Shown here in pieces: positions 1 to 11,090 of a DNA stretch of 64,000 nucleotides. Numbering within the stretch: the first letter of the stretch is position 1; each line of letters starts with the position of its first letter. The notes under the pieces were generated by a model. The model was not told the origin of the DNA. It searched no databases and saw only the letters and a program-made list of their open reading frames with translations. The translations under genes were made by a program, and so were the position numbers. Origin of the DNA: Methylomarinovum caldicuralii (GTDB taxonomy: Bacteria > Pseudomonadota > Gammaproteobacteria > Methylococcales > Methylothermaceae); assembly GCF_033126985.1 (NCBI RefSeq), contig NZ_AP024714.1, forward strand, positions 124,001-188,000, given 5' to 3'.

Positions 1-540
1 CCGCAGCCACGCCAGCAGCGCGTCCTCGCGCGCATCGCGGGGGGCGAAATCGCAGTGACCGCCTTCGGTCGCCACCACGGTGACGCCGTCGCCGCTGCGG
101 ATCAGCAGCGCCTCCCCCAGGCCGGTGCCGGCGGCGATCACCGCCCGATGGGCATCAGCCCGTTCCCGGGCCCGGGGATTCAAGGCTATGAACTGATCCG
201 GCGGCAGTGCCAGGATGCCGTGGGCGGCCGCCTCCAGATCGTTGAGCAGCGCCACCGGAGCGCCGTCCAACTGCCGCGACAGAACAGCGGCATCCAGCAC
301 CCAGGGCAGATTGGTGGTACGGCAGACGCCATCCTTCACCGGCCCGGCGACCCCGAAGCAAGCGGCATCCACAGGCGCCGGCCAGCGGGCGCGGAAGCGC
401 GCCAGCACCGCCTCGAAACGCTCGAAATCCCCGCTGGGAAAACGCTCGCGGGCGATCACCCGCACCCGGCCGCCGGCCACCTCGGCCAGACACAGCCAGG
501 TCTTGGTGCCGCCGATGTCCCCCGCCAGCAGCCGCTTCAT
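1..540 (-). CDS. glk: Glucokinase, C-terminus beyond window
   Basis: Phosphorylates glucose with ATP in the cytoplasm. Reading from the ATG at 540, the first 180 residues are visible. The N-terminus has the phosphate-binding motif GDIGGTKT (about residues 7-14). GVAGPV and then NDLEAAAHG follow, with the Asp typical of the bacterial Glk catalytic region, and GTGLGEALL matches the second ATP-binding segment. The family is about 320 residues, so the gene runs off the left edge. Its ATG overlaps the stop of the yjbQ gene by four bases, so the two are probably cotranscribed. Hexokinase/ROK alternatives are less likely because the order of motifs is that of the Glk family. Confidence 0.9.
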   Translation of the reverse strand, partial: MKRLLAGDIGGTKTWLCLAEVAGGRVRVIARERFPSGDFERFEAVLARFRARWPAPVDAACFGVAGPVKDGVCRTTNLPWVLDAAVLSRQLDGAPVALLNDLEAAAHGILALPPDQFIALNPRARERADAHRAVIAAGTGLGEALLIRSGDGVTVVATEGGHCDFAPRDAREDALLAWLR

Positions 541-956
541 TCGCCCTGCAGGGTGGCGATCACGGTGCGCCGCCCGCCGTGGTTACGGTGTTCGCCCAGA
601 TAAATGCCCTGCCAGGTGCCCAGCAGCAGCCGTCCCCCGCCGATGGGGACGGTCACCGAGGATCCCAGCAGCGACGCCTTGATATGGGCCGGCATGTCGT
701 CCGGCCCTTCCAGGGTATGGCGGTAGTAGGGGGCGTCCTCAGGGACGAAATGGCGAAAATGCGCCTCCATGTCGGCCCGCACGGTGGGATCGGCATTCTC
801 GTTGATGGTCAGGGAGGCGGAGGTGTGCTGGATGAAGAAATGGGCCAGCCCGACCCGGAAATCCCGGATCTCCGGCAGCTGTTCCAGCAACTCGCGGGTG
901 ACCAGATGAAACCCGCGCGGCCTGGGGGAAAGGACGAGTCGTTTCTGCACCCACAT
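537..956 (-). CDS. yjbQ: YjbQ family protein (UPF0047)
   Basis: A 139-residue single-domain protein of the YjbQ/UPF0047 family, sometimes annotated as a secondary thiamine-phosphate synthase because of weak activity in vitro; the physiological role is unknown. The family signature is clear: [14 protein letters not shown] near residues 44-57, [12 protein letters not shown] near 80-91 and [12 protein letters not shown] near 113-124. Length matches the family. It ends four bases into glk. Start at 956 gives the usual family N-terminus. Confidence 0.9.
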   Translation of the reverse strand: MWVQKRLVLSPRPRGFHLVTRELLEQLPEIRDFRVGLAHFFIQHTSASLTINENADPTVRADMEAHFRHFVPEDAPYYRHTLEGPDDMPAHIKASLLGSSVTVPIGGGRLLLGTWQGIYLGEHRNHGGRRTVIATLQGE

Positions 957-1019
957 GACGTCTGCATCCCGTGGAAGGGTTAAAGAATAGCATGGATTCC
1001 CACCGCCCGGGCCACGCCC

Positions 1020-1853
1020 TCAGCCGTTCCCGTCCGGCGCCCGGAAGCCATAGATCATGTAGCGCAGCAGCCGCAAGCGGCTGACGAGCTCTGCGAAACC
1101 GGTTTCGGCGATCGCCGCCGCATCCACCTGCAGCGCGCCGCCGAAACGCCGCAGGAACGAATAGGTGGGCAGGGTGCCTGCGGTGATGTCGCGTTCCGTT
1201 TCGACGACGAAGCCGGCCGCCTCCGCCAGCCTTCGGTAACCGCCGCGGGTGTAGCTGAGATCGCAGCGGCCGTAGAAACCGCCGCCGATCCCCAACCGGG
1301 ACCAAAGGGTGACGGGCAAAAGCGGCGCGGTGGAAACGAAATCCGACAGCGCCAGCCGCCCGCCGGGCTTCAGGACCCGCCGGGCTTCTGCGAAGAACCG
1401 GCGCCGGTCGGGAAAATGGAAGATGCACTCGACCGCAACCACCGCATCGAAGCTACGATCCGCAAACGGCAGGGCACAGGCATCGCCGGCCACAAAGCAG
1501 ATGCGGTTGCCGGGCCTCGCCGCCACCTGCCGGCGGGCACGGCGCAACTGGCGCCGGTCGATGTTGAGGCCGCAGAGGTCCATGTAAGCGTGGTTTTCAT
1601 TCAGACTGGCCACAGTGCCGCCGAAACCGCAGCCGGCATCGAGCACCCGCTGCCCATCCCCGATCGCCGCCGCCCGGCACACCTCCCGGGTCAGGGCTTC
1701 CGCCGCCGCGGCGAACGCCTCTGGCGTCAGTTCCGCAGCCTGCGGCTCGGGCCAGTAGCCCCAGTGGACATGGCGGCCGAAGGCCCGCTCCACAACCGGA
1801 TCGCCACGCTCCAGCGATGCCAGCAGGGCATCGAAATAGGGAAGTTTGATCAT
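1020..1853 (-). CDS. Class I SAM-dependent methyltransferase
   Basis: A 277-residue Rossmann-fold methyltransferase. Motif I is [10 protein letters not shown] (about residues 69-78), followed by an acidic residue on the next strand (NID) and the post-I segment [17 protein letters not shown] typical of methyltransferase-11 domains. The C-terminal half ([16 protein letters not shown]) resembles small-molecule methyltransferases acting on quinone, sterol or glycine-like substrates. The substrate cannot be read from the sequence. Single gene with no close operon partner; divergent from the defence operon that begins 130 bp away. Confidence 0.85.
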   Translation of the reverse strand: MIKLPYFDALLASLERGDPVVERAFGRHVHWGYWPEPQAAELTPEAFAAAAEALTREVCRAAAIGDGQRVLDAGCGFGGTVASLNENHAYMDLCGLNIDRRQLRRARRQVAARPGNRICFVAGDACALPFADRSFDAVVAVECIFHFPDRRRFFAEARRVLKPGGRLALSDFVSTAPLLPVTLWSRLGIGGGFYGRCDLSYTRGGYRRLAEAAGFVVETERDITAGTLPTYSFLRRFGGALQVDAAAIAETGFAELVSRLRLLRYMIYGFRAPDGNG

Positions 1854-2434
1854 TTAGGCGAAACCTGGGATCGTCAACTTCGCAGGCTGCAGTATACGTC
1901 CGCCGCCGCCTCAGACGTAAGCACCTTACAACCGAAACCAAGTTGAAATCGGTCGTTTTATCCGCGAGGATTAAGGAACGAATGCGCGCAGGCGGTCAAA
2001 GAATGCTCAAACTCGAAGACATCAAGAAAGACGCCTTAATCTGCGGCATCGTGCCCGATGAGATCGTGCGGGTGGTGCTGACCGAGCCTGTGGGCGACAA
2101 CGCCGTCACTGTCTATTACAGGGACAACCAGGGGCGACTAGGGGAACAGATGCTCTTCCGCCCGGACGAGGCTCGCCTGGAGCTGGCCCAGGCGGGCCGC
2201 CACTGGACCTTCGATGCAGACGGTGCCAACTTCAGGCTGGGTCTAGAGGCCCTGCGCATCCGCTTGGCCCACCTGTTCGACCCCATGATGGCGGTGCACA
2301 CCGCCAACGTCGAGCCACTCCCCCACCAGATCTCGGCCGTGTACGAAGCCATGCTGCCCAAACAGCCGTTGCGCTTCGTGCTGGCGGATGACCCGGGTGC
2401 CGGAAAGACTATCATGGCCGGTCTCCTAATCCGG

Positions 2435-4421
2435 CCGGGTGACCGCGGGCGATTGCTCACCCGCGGTTCCCACAGATCCGGACGTGCCCGATTAAGGCAT
2501 CCGGCTCCTCGGACTATGGCGTCGCTACGCAACGGGCAATTCCGTGAACCACGCGCGGTGGGGGTAGTGGGTATCGTTTGTACAGCCGCCCAAAATGGTC
2601 CCAGTTCATCCGTTCCCGGTTGCGGCGGGACAACCATTTGTACCAGCGCCGTCTGACCTCGTACAGGAAGCGGGCCAGCGATTGGCTGTTGCCGACGATC
2701 CCATAGTAGGCATAATGCCCCTTGAGTTTGCGGCTCAGGGCCGCTTGTTGGTCTGCAACCGGCCAGTGGCGGTGCATCCGGCACCAGTGGTTGATCGCCT
2801 GCAGGGAGCGGCTGAGCCGGGCTTGGGCGGTCTTGCGTTTGACGACCCAACGCCCTTTCCTTGAGCGTCCCCAGTAGTGGGTGAATCCCAGGTATTGGAA
2901 GCTCTGGCCTTTCCGTCCGGGTTTTCTGAAGTCGAGCAGGCGGGTTTTGTCCGGGTGCAGGCGCAGGCCGTATTTGGCCAGGCGCTTGCCCAGAACGGCC
3001 AATACCCGCCGGGCGTCTTCTTCCCGTTCGAACACCAGGACCGCATCGTCGGCGAACCGGACTTCGAAGGCGCTGCCTTGCAGTCGCGGTTTGACCGTCT
3101 GCTCGAACCACAGGTCGAGCACGTGATGCAGGTAGAGGTTGGCCAGCAGTGGGGAGATCACCCCACCTTGCGGTGTCCCTTGTTCGGGGTAGTGAAGCTG
3201 TCCGCCTTCCATGACACCGGCATTCAGCCATTTACCGATCACGCGGCAGATCACGCCGTCGCGCACCCTCTGCCCCAGAAAGTTCCGCAGCCGGTCCCGG
3301 TCCACGTCGTCGAAGAAGTTTTGGATGTCCAGGTCGATGACCCAGCCACCGCCCATGGCCATCAGCCCGCCCCATAGCCTCTCCAGGGCCTGGTGGGCAC
3401 TGCGTCCGGGCCGGAACCCGTAGGCGCAGTCGAGAAAGTCCTGCTCGAAGATGGGTTCCAGCGCCATCAGCACCGCCCGTTGCAGCACCTTGTCTTCCAG
3501 CGTGGGAATGCCGATCGGGCGGGTCTTTCCCGTTCCCGGCTTGGGCAGGTGGACGCGCCGTACCGCAGGCGCCCGATACCGGCCGGTCTTGAACCGTTCC
3601 AGCAGGCGCGTCAGGTTCTCCTCTAAGTCGGCTGCGTATTGGGATGCAGTCACGCCGTCCACCCCGGCGGCCCCGTCCTTGCGGGTGCGCCGCCAGGCTT
3701 CTTCCAGCCACACCACGTCGATGTGGTGGGCAATCGTGGTCAGTTCCAGCTTCGGTTCGATCCGGGCCAGTTCCGCTAGCTTCCGTTGTCGTGTTGAGAT
3801 GTTCTCCTGGCTCGATGTCCCGGCCATCTGTCCCTCCGAAAGCCCCATCGTCCGACCTGCCGCTTCCCTCCATCGGGTCCCTTGGGGCAGGTTCCCCGAC
3901 TTCCCAGGTACTATCGGCAGGCTCCGATTGCTCGATCACCTTCCCAGCGCGCTTCGTCGCCTTCGCGCGCCGGTACCCTGCTTCGTGTCCCGTTCGCTCC
4001 CATCGGCCGGACACCGCTCCGATGGGCCTGGGCCTTTTCTCACACGGCGCCCGCACCGCTCTTCCCGCAAGGAGTGATCGAGCCCTCCCAGGTTCCTGGG
4101 CGACCCTTGCCCTGCATGCCCCGCTCTTCGACCCCGGCGGAGGGATGATGCCAGGCCAGTACAGCACCACCCCTGTTGCCTTCCGTCCGTTCAACAACGT
4201 CGGCTCCGCATTCCGTACTTTCGAGGCTCCATCACGCGGCCTACAGGCCCCCTGTGTACGCTTCGCAGTCGGGATCGCTCCTCGACCACGCAACACTCGG
4301 TTCCGGCTGGTGGCCAGCCTTGGCCGGACAGGACTTGCACCTGTCAGGTCGCTCTGAAGGTTTCAGCGATGTCTTTCCTTCTACATAACTTCCTCCTTCT
4401 CCAGGCTTGGCCTGGCGCAAT
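2435..4421 (-). mobile_element. Group II intron, copy A, inside helicase (antisense)
   Basis: Complete 1,987-bp copy, oriented opposite to the helicase. The boundaries come from comparing the complete copies in the window: all have 5' flank ending in TTC, then ATTGCGCC, and end with GGTCACCCGG next to a CCGG. A domain V hairpin (GAGCCGG...CCGGATC) and a domain VI hairpin (ACCGCGGG...CCCGCGGT) follow the reverse transcriptase gene in sense orientation. Splice sites are uncertain by a few bases because the CCGG is repeated at the 3' junction. This is the only complete copy not adjoining an IS66 element. Confidence 0.85.
2514..3848 (-). CDS. ltrA: Group II intron reverse transcriptase/maturase, copy A
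   Basis: A 444-residue intron-encoded protein that splices and mobilises its own intron RNA. RT palm motifs are readable: PLGIP-like [14 protein letters not shown] (about 102), DLDIQNFFD (about 172), [17 protein letters not shown] (about 229) and the catalytic FADD (about 265) in place of the usual YADD. The C-terminal maturase (domain X) follows. No HNH endonuclease domain is visible. Compared with copies B and C it carries [12 protein letters not shown] and FEREED at variable positions, the same as copy D. First ATG at 3848; a second in-frame ATG lies seven codons in. Confidence 0.9.
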   Translation of the reverse strand: MGLSEGQMAGTSSQENISTRQRKLAELARIEPKLELTTIAHHIDVVWLEEAWRRTRKDGAAGVDGVTASQYAADLEENLTRLLERFKTGRYRAPAVRRVHLPKPGTGKTRPIGIPTLEDKVLQRAVLMALEPIFEQDFLDCAYGFRPGRSAHQALERLWGGLMAMGGGWVIDLDIQNFFDDVDRDRLRNFLGQRVRDGVICRVIGKWLNAGVMEGGQLHYPEQGTPQGGVISPLLANLYLHHVLDLWFEQTVKPRLQGSAFEVRFADDAVLVFEREEDARRVLAVLGKRLAKYGLRLHPDKTRLLDFRKPGRKGQSFQYLGFTHYWGRSRKGRWVVKRKTAQARLSRSLQAINHWCRMHRHWPVADQQAALSRKLKGHYAYYGIVGNSQSLARFLYEVRRRWYKWLSRRNRERMNWDHFGRLYKRYPLPPPRVVHGIARCVATP

Positions 4422-7400
4422 GAACTGCTAATGCGCGCCGACGCCAAACGCATCCTAATCGTGGCACCCGGCGCCCTGACCGAACAGTGGCAGGACGAGA
4501 TGCTGGAGAAGTTCGGCATCCAGTTCGAGATCTTCAGCCGCCAGAAACAGGAGCAATGCGCCTCCGGAAACTGGTTCGATGAGCAGGATCTCGTCATTGC
4601 CCGCCTGGACCAGCTCTCGCGCAACGAAGACTACCAGGAAAAGCTCAAGGCCACCGAGTGGGACCTGATCGTCGTCGACGAGGCCCACAAGCTCTCCGCC
4701 AACTACTTCGGTAACAAGGTCAACAAGACCAAGCGCTTCCAGCTTGGTGAGCTGCTGGGGTCCATCACCCGCCACTTCCTGCTGATGACCGCCACGCCGC
4801 ACAACGGCAAGGAAGAGGACTTCCAGATCTGGCTCTCCCTGCTCGACACCGATCGCTTCTACGGCAAGTTCCGCGAAGGCGCCCACAAGGTGGATATCTC
4901 CGACATGATGCGGCGCATGGTCAAGGAGGAGCTACTCAAGTTCGACGGCACGCCGCTGTTTCCGGAACGCCGGGCCTACACGGCCAACTACGAACTATCC
5001 GACCTAGAGGCCGCCCTCTACGCGGCAGTGACCGATTACGTCCGCAACGAGATGAACCGGGCCGACAGGCTAAATGGCAACAAGAAGAACACCGTTGGCT
5101 TCGCGCTCACCCAGCTCCAGCGCCGCCTCGCTTCCAGCCCCGAGGCCATCTACCAGTCGCTCAAGCGACGCCGCAAGCGCCTGGAATCCCGGCTCGAAGA
5201 GATGAAGCTGATCGCCCGGGGCGAAAAGCTACGCCAGGACGGCGTGGCGGAAACCCTTGGCGAATATGTCGTCAAGAAGCCGATCGATCTGCCCGAGAAC
5301 TTTGACGTGCTGGAAGAAGAGCTGACCCCGGAGGAATACGAACAGTACGCCGACCAGGTAGTCGACCAGGCCACGGCGGCCGAGACCATCCCCGAACTCC
5401 AGGCCGAAATCGAGATCCTCAAGGGCCTGGAGCAACAGGCCCTCAATGTCGTGCAGTCTGGACAGGATAAGAAGTGGGAGGAACTCTCCCACCTTCTGCA
5501 GGACCGCCCGGAGATGTACACCACCTCGGGCAGCCGCCGCAAGCTCATCATCTTCACTGAGCACAAGGACACCCTTCATTACCTCAAGGGGCGCATCGCC
5601 GGCATGCTCGGCAATCCCGATGCGGTCATCACCATCCACGGGGGCACCAACCGCGACGACCGCCGCAAGGCGCAGGAACAGTTCCGCAACAACCCCGATG
5701 TACTGGTGCTGGTCGCTACCGACGCCGCCGGCGAAGGCGTCAACCTGCAAAACGCCAACCTGATGGTCAACTACGACCTACCCTGGAACCCCAACCGCCT
5801 GGAGCAGCGTTTCGGGCGCATCCACCGCATCGGCCAGACCGAGGTCTGCCATCTCTGGAACCTGGTGGCCAGGGGCACCCGCGAGGGTGAGGTCTTCCAG
5901 AAGCTGTTCGAGAAGCTGGAGGTGGAAAAGCAGGCGCTGGGCGGCAAGGTGTTCGACATCCTGGGCGAGGCCTTCGAGGGCGTCTCGCTCAAGGACCTGC
6001 TCATTGAGTCCATCCGCTATGGCGAATCGCCTGAGGTCAAGGCCCGCCTGGAGCAGAAGATCGAAGGCGCCCTGGATACCGAACATCTGAAAGAAATCAT
6101 CCGCCGCAACGCCCTGGTGGATCAACACCTGACGCTGGAGGACCTCTACCACGTCAAGGAGGAGATGGAAAAGGCCGAGGCGCGCAAGCTGCAGCCTTAT
6201 TTCATTCGCGCCTTCTTCACCGAGGCCTTCCAGTCGCTGGGCGGCGAGATGCGTCCTCGTGAGCCGGGACGATTCGAGATCCGTCATGTACCCGCCGCCA
6301 TCCGGGAGCGCGACCGGGTCGTCGGCGAGACCCGCACCCCCGTGCTGAAGAAATACGAGCGCATCTGCTTCGAGAAGGACAAGGTCCGCATCCACGGCAA
6401 GCCCATGGCCGACTTGGTCCATCCGGCTCACCCCCTGATGCATGCCACCACCGACCTGATCCTCTCGGCCCACCGCCCCAAGCTGAAGCAGGGCGCCATT
6501 CTGGTCGACCCCAACGACGATGGTACCGAACCACGTATCCTGTTCATGATCGACCACGAAGTGCGGGAGGTCAGCGCGGAGAACCCTCGCACCGTATCAC
6601 GCCGACTCCAGTTCGTGGCCATCGACCAACACGGCAACACCACCTTCGCCGGCTGGGCGCCCCATCTCGACTTACAACCGATAGATGCATCCGACAAGGC
6701 CCTGATCAGCGACGTGCTGGACTCACCCTGGGTCAAACAGAACCTGGAAGGCCTGGCCATCAACTATGCCAGCCAGAAACTGGTGCCAGAGCACTACCAG
6801 GAGGTGAAGTCCCGCCGAGAACGCCAGGCCGACAAGATCCTGGCGGCGGTCAACGACCGCCTGGTCAAGGAGATCAACTACTGGTCCGACCGCTACATCA
6901 AGCTCAGCGAGGATGTCGCCGCCGGCAAGCAGCCCCGCATGCAGCCGGAAATGGCCCGCCGCCGGGTGGACGAACTAACCGAGCGGCTGGCACAACGCAA
7001 GCGGGAACTGGAGGCCATGAAAAACGTGGTGTCCAGCACCCCCGTGGTCATCGGCGGCGCACTGGTCATCCCGCAAGGCCTGCTGGCAAGCCGCAAGAGT
7101 GAGGCGACCTTCACTGCCGATGCCGAGGCCCGTTCCCGCATCAAGCAAATCGCCATGCAAGCGGTCATGGAGGCGGAGCGGAGCTTTGGGCATGAGGTCT
7201 GGGACGTCTCCGCCGAGAAATGCGGCTGGGACATCACCGCCCGTCCACCACGCAATTCCGATGGCTCAATCCGACCCGACCGCCACATCGAGGTCAAGGG
7301 CCGAGCCCGCGGCCAGACCACCATCACCGTCAGCCGCAACGAGATCCTCTACGCGCTGAACCAGGCCGACAAGTTCATCCTGGCCATTGTCATCGTCGAT

Positions 7401-8127
7401 GGCGACGATATCGATGGGCCGTGCTACATCCGCAACCCCTTCAGCGCGGAACCGGATTTCGGGGTGGCCAGCATCAATTACAGCCTGGATGACCTATTAG
7501 GGAGGGCCATGTCCCCGCAGCAGGAGTTACTGAGGTGAGGTTTTCAGAGAAATCCTTCGAAATACGTTTCTGCGCTTCCCTGTCAGCGGCCTTGATGCCA
7601 TTCAACAGGAACCCACAGTGGTTTGGCCTCACTCAGGCGCAGGAACGGAAAGCGGGCATTGACGCTATGCTCAGAAGGGGCGGGCGGTTAATTGTCTTTC
7701 AGTTCAAGGCGTGCAGAAGAGTAAGCGGTTATCCTACGTATCTCCTGGAAAAAGAACAGTGGGATGTCCTCAGCAATGTTGCCCGCCATCATCCCAATAG
7801 TACATTTTATGTGTTTCCCGAAGCCCAAGATATAAGGACGGCAAATAGCTATCCATGCTTAATAGAGAAAAGCTGGTGGACGAATTGCCAAGATCTTGCG
7901 CCATTTTTTCCGACTAATTCCCCGAATACAAGAACACTTACGTTAGATTCGTCAAACAAACGCCTCTATCTCAACGGGTCGAGCAATCCAGCTCACGTAA
8001 TAAAACCCAACAGTGGATGCGCGCTATTTGGCTGTTTCTGCCAAAGAACCCAGTTCATCATACACCGTCATACTATGAGCGATGAGACGATAGCGTTCTT
8101 GCTTCTGCGGTCGGACCCAGTTGATCC

Positions 8128-9583
8128 CACCCTATTACCCGTATCTTCCCCCTTCTCATAGGAATCAATGTCTTATCCGTTTTCTCTGAGGGAACTTGAT
8201 CTCGGCCGCCCGGATGGCGGTCACGGCCTCCACGTAGGCGCTCAGTTTGGTCATGCCCTGCCACAGGGCTTTGGGACCGGGCGGGGGATCGTTCTTGCGC
8301 CCCAGCCAGCCGCCAAAGCCGGCCACGATGCGGACGATGGTGCCCAAATCCGGCGGCGTCGCGGGCGGCGGGGTGCGATGGTGGATGGCCCAGGCGGTCT
8401 GCCATTCTTCGACAGAGAACACCACTTCACAGCACCACTCGGGATGTTCCCGCCCGAGCGTCATCAGCATCAGGATGCGCCAGGCGACGATCAGATACAG
8501 CACCAGGGCCCGTTCCAGGCGTTCCCGGGTGCGAAGTTGCAGGGCTTCGATGCGGCAGCCGCTTTTGAGGATGCGGAAGTAGACCTCGATCCACCACCGT
8601 TTGCGGTACCATTCGATGCGCGCTCTGGCCTGTTCCAGGGTGGTGATTTCTTCGTTGGTGATCAGGCACCATTCGACCGCTTCCTGACCTTCGGGGGGCG
8701 CCTCTTCCCGGGCCAGGATGACGGTGACTTGGGGACCCGGGCCGCTTCGGGTCTTCAGTTCGACCCGGGCGAGCCGGATTGTTTGTGTGACCTGCCGGGC
8801 CGGGCGGTTGCCGCCGGCCGGCAGGTCAAAGGCGATCGTCCCCAACACCGGCTGGGCTTCGACCGCGGCCCGCAGTTTGCCATCGAGGGGGTCATTGAGC
8901 TTACGGTCGTGCTGCACCCGGATCAGGTAATCGGCGGCAAAGCCCAGCTGTTCGGCCCGGTCGATCAGGGCCCGAAGGTCACCTTCGCGGTCGGCGACAT
9001 ACACCAGCCGGGTCTCGGGCGCCAGGGCGGCCATCTCGGCCACCCGCTCATAACCTTCCACCCAACGCAGGCTTTCGGCCAGGTCCGGTTCCCCCTTGGG
9101 CAAACGCGCCCAGTGCCAGCAGTCGGTCACCCCCAGGGCCACGCCCGCCTCACTGATCACCAGCGTCGGATGCAGGTACAACCCCTGACGCTGCTCGTAA
9201 TTCAGCCGTCCCAACCCCGCCATCGACGGCCGCCCGGAATAATCCAGCTCGGTGGTGTCCTGCAGGCACAGCACCCGCGACTGCTGCCGGATCCGTTCCA
9301 GGGTCGGCACACTGTGGGCCCGCAACACCTCCCGAAAATCCAGCCTGGCATTGTCCAGCAGCCGGTAGGCCGCCTTGGTCTCCGCCCAGCCACCCCCGCA
9401 AACGTTGGGAACGCTCGCCATCGGATCGTTTGCCATCGCTTCTATCACCCGGCACAGCCGCCGGTTCAGGCGGGCATCGCCCAGCGCCAGGGAAAAAATT
9501 CTTGTTCAGCCCAGCTCATGTCAACGCCTATCCAAAGAAATCAATATCTTACTACAGGGGCGAGAGATGTGGGTAATAGGGTG
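8128..9583 (-). mobile_element. IS4-type insertion sequence, copy 1 (complete)
   Basis: 1,456-bp element bounded by perfect 13-bp terminal inverted repeats CACCCTATTACCC and flanked by the 9-bp direct repeats AGTTGATCC at 8119-8127 and 9584-9592, as expected of Tn5/IS50-like members of the IS4 family. The transposase reads on the minus strand. It interrupts the hypothetical gene that follows the helicase. Confidence 0.95.
8165..9519 (-). CDS. IS4-family transposase, copy 1, probably made by -1 frameshifting
   Basis: DDE transposase. The main frame (8165-9448, 427 residues from a GTG) has the Tn5-like N-terminal DNA-binding pattern ([11 protein letters not shown]), the first Asp in [10 protein letters not shown], the second in VADREGD and the IS4 signature Y-(2)-R-(3)-E-(6)-K in [15 protein letters not shown]. 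The family's usual start, with [12 protein letters not shown], lies upstream in the -1 frame relation: an ATG at 9519 opens a short frame (MSWAEQEFF) that joins the main frame if the ribosome slips -1 on a run of six T. Full product would be about 451 residues. Confidence 0.85.
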
Positions 9584-11090
9584 AGTTGATCCTCGGCGCG
9601 CTGATGAGCCCATCTTTCCGTTACCGGATATTCTCACCGGCATCCCGGTAGGTCGACCACAATCTGGGTTTAATTCACCGCCAGTAGAATCACCAGAACA
9701 GTTCGAAGAGCTTCTTGGACCAAAAGCACATCAAGATATCCGATCTGGTCTGTATGGCCTATTTTTGCCAGCTGCAGAAGGTAAATAGAATTGACATGAC
9801 CGAAGTCAAATCCCCCAAAAAACTCATCGAAGTCGCCCTGCCGCTGGACGACATCAACCGCGAGGCGGCGCGGGCGGTGATCTTCGCGCAGATGGTCAAC
9901 GACCCCGGCTACCAGCAGGGCGGCGGGTTCAAGTATGGCGTCAACAAGGAAGAGGCGGCCAAACGCCGCGAGGCGCTGTTCGATATCATCCGCGAGCTGG
10001 TCAAGTGGGAGAACACCAACAACGAAGAAGTGCTGGAGCGCGCCCGCAAAGAGATCCGCAAAAGCTGGCGCGAGATCTGCGCGCTGAACCAGGACCACCC
10101 CCAGGCCGCCGAGCTGTTCAATCCGGACGAGCTGCCCGCTTTCCACGATCCCTTCGCCGGCGGCGGTGCGCTGCCGCTGGAGGCGCAGCGGCTGGGGCTG
10201 GAATCTTACGCCTCCGACCTCAACCCGGTGGCGGTGATGATCAACAAGGCCATGATCGAGATCCCGCCCCAATTCGCCGGACGCGCACCGGTGGGGCCAA
10301 TCCCCGAAGGCGAGAAGCAACCAAAACTCAGCGACGACTGGCCGGGCGCCACGAGGCTGGCCGAGGATGTGCGCCGCTACGGCCACTGGATGCGCGAGCA
10401 GGCGGAAAAGCGCATCGGCCATCTCTACCCCAAGGTCAAGATCACCCCGGAGATGGTCGCGGAGCGGCCCGACCTCAAGCAATACGAAGGGCAGGAACTC
10501 ACCGTCATCGCCTGGCTCTGGGCGCGCACGGTCAAGAGCCCCAACCCCGCCTTTTCCCATGTGGACGTGCCGCTGGCCTCCAGCTTCGTGCTCTCCAGCA
10601 AGAAGGGCAAGGAGGCCGGGGTGGAGCCGATCATCGAGGGTGACCGCTATCGCTTCAAGGTGCGTGTGGGCAAGCCGCCGGCGGAGGCGAAGAATGGCAC
10701 CAAGCTGGGCGTGGCGCAAATTTCCGCTGCCTGCTTTCGGGAAGCCCGATTGATCCGAAGTATGTGAAGGCGGAAGGGCGAGCTGGTCGCATGGGGGCAC
10801 GATTGATGGCTATTGTGGCCGAAGGAAATCGAAGACGAGTTTATCTGTCGCCCATCGAGACACATGAAGCCATTGCCAGCCATGCGCAGCCCGAATGGAA
10901 ACCCGAGACATCGCTGCCTGATGACCCAAGGAGTTTCTGGACGGTTGATTATGGGTTGACCACCTACGGCGACCTCTTCACCCCCCGCCAACTGGTGGCG
11001 CTGACCACCTTCTCCGATCTGGTGCAGGAGGCCCGCGAAAAGGTTATCGAAGACGCCCGCAAATCCGGCTGGGACGATGACGGCCAGGGC

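Larger units (their letters stand above)
1982..7538 (+). pseudogene. SNF2/DEAD-type helicase with DUF3883-like end, split by an antisense group II intron
   Basis: Large superfamily 2 helicase of the kind found beside DUF1156 methylases in phage-defence loci. Exonic parts are 1982-2434 and 4422-7538. Removing the 1,987-bp insert rejoins the reading frame through ATC CGG GAA (GLLIRELL), as in relatives, and gives about 1,189 residues. Visible motifs: DPGAGKT (Walker A, about residue 137), VVDEAHK (about 235), the helicase C-domain GRIHRIGQ (about 615), and a C-terminal segment with RHIEVKGR (about 1090), a PD-(D/E)xK-like DUF3883 motif. Start 1982 is preferred because AAGGA precedes it; 2003 is possible. 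The intron lies in antisense, so splicing of the helicase mRNA cannot remove it and the gene is presumably dead. Its stop overlaps the next gene by four bases (GTGA). Confidence 0.85.
7535..9788 (+). pseudogene. Hypothetical, nuclease-like (QxK) protein split by IS4-type copy 1
   Basis: Not assigned to a named family. Coding parts are 7535-8127 and 9593-9788. Taking out the IS plus one copy of its 9-bp target duplication restores one frame of 262 residues. GTG start overlaps the helicase stop (GTGA), so it was translationally coupled. Near residues 45-58 the pattern GIDAMLRRGG followed by VFQFKA looks like the Asp...(E/Q)xK core of PD-(D/E)xK nucleases, with Gln in place of Glu. This is inference from one motif. 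The 3' part ends eight bases before the DUF1156 gene, consistent with one operon. Confidence 0.65.
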
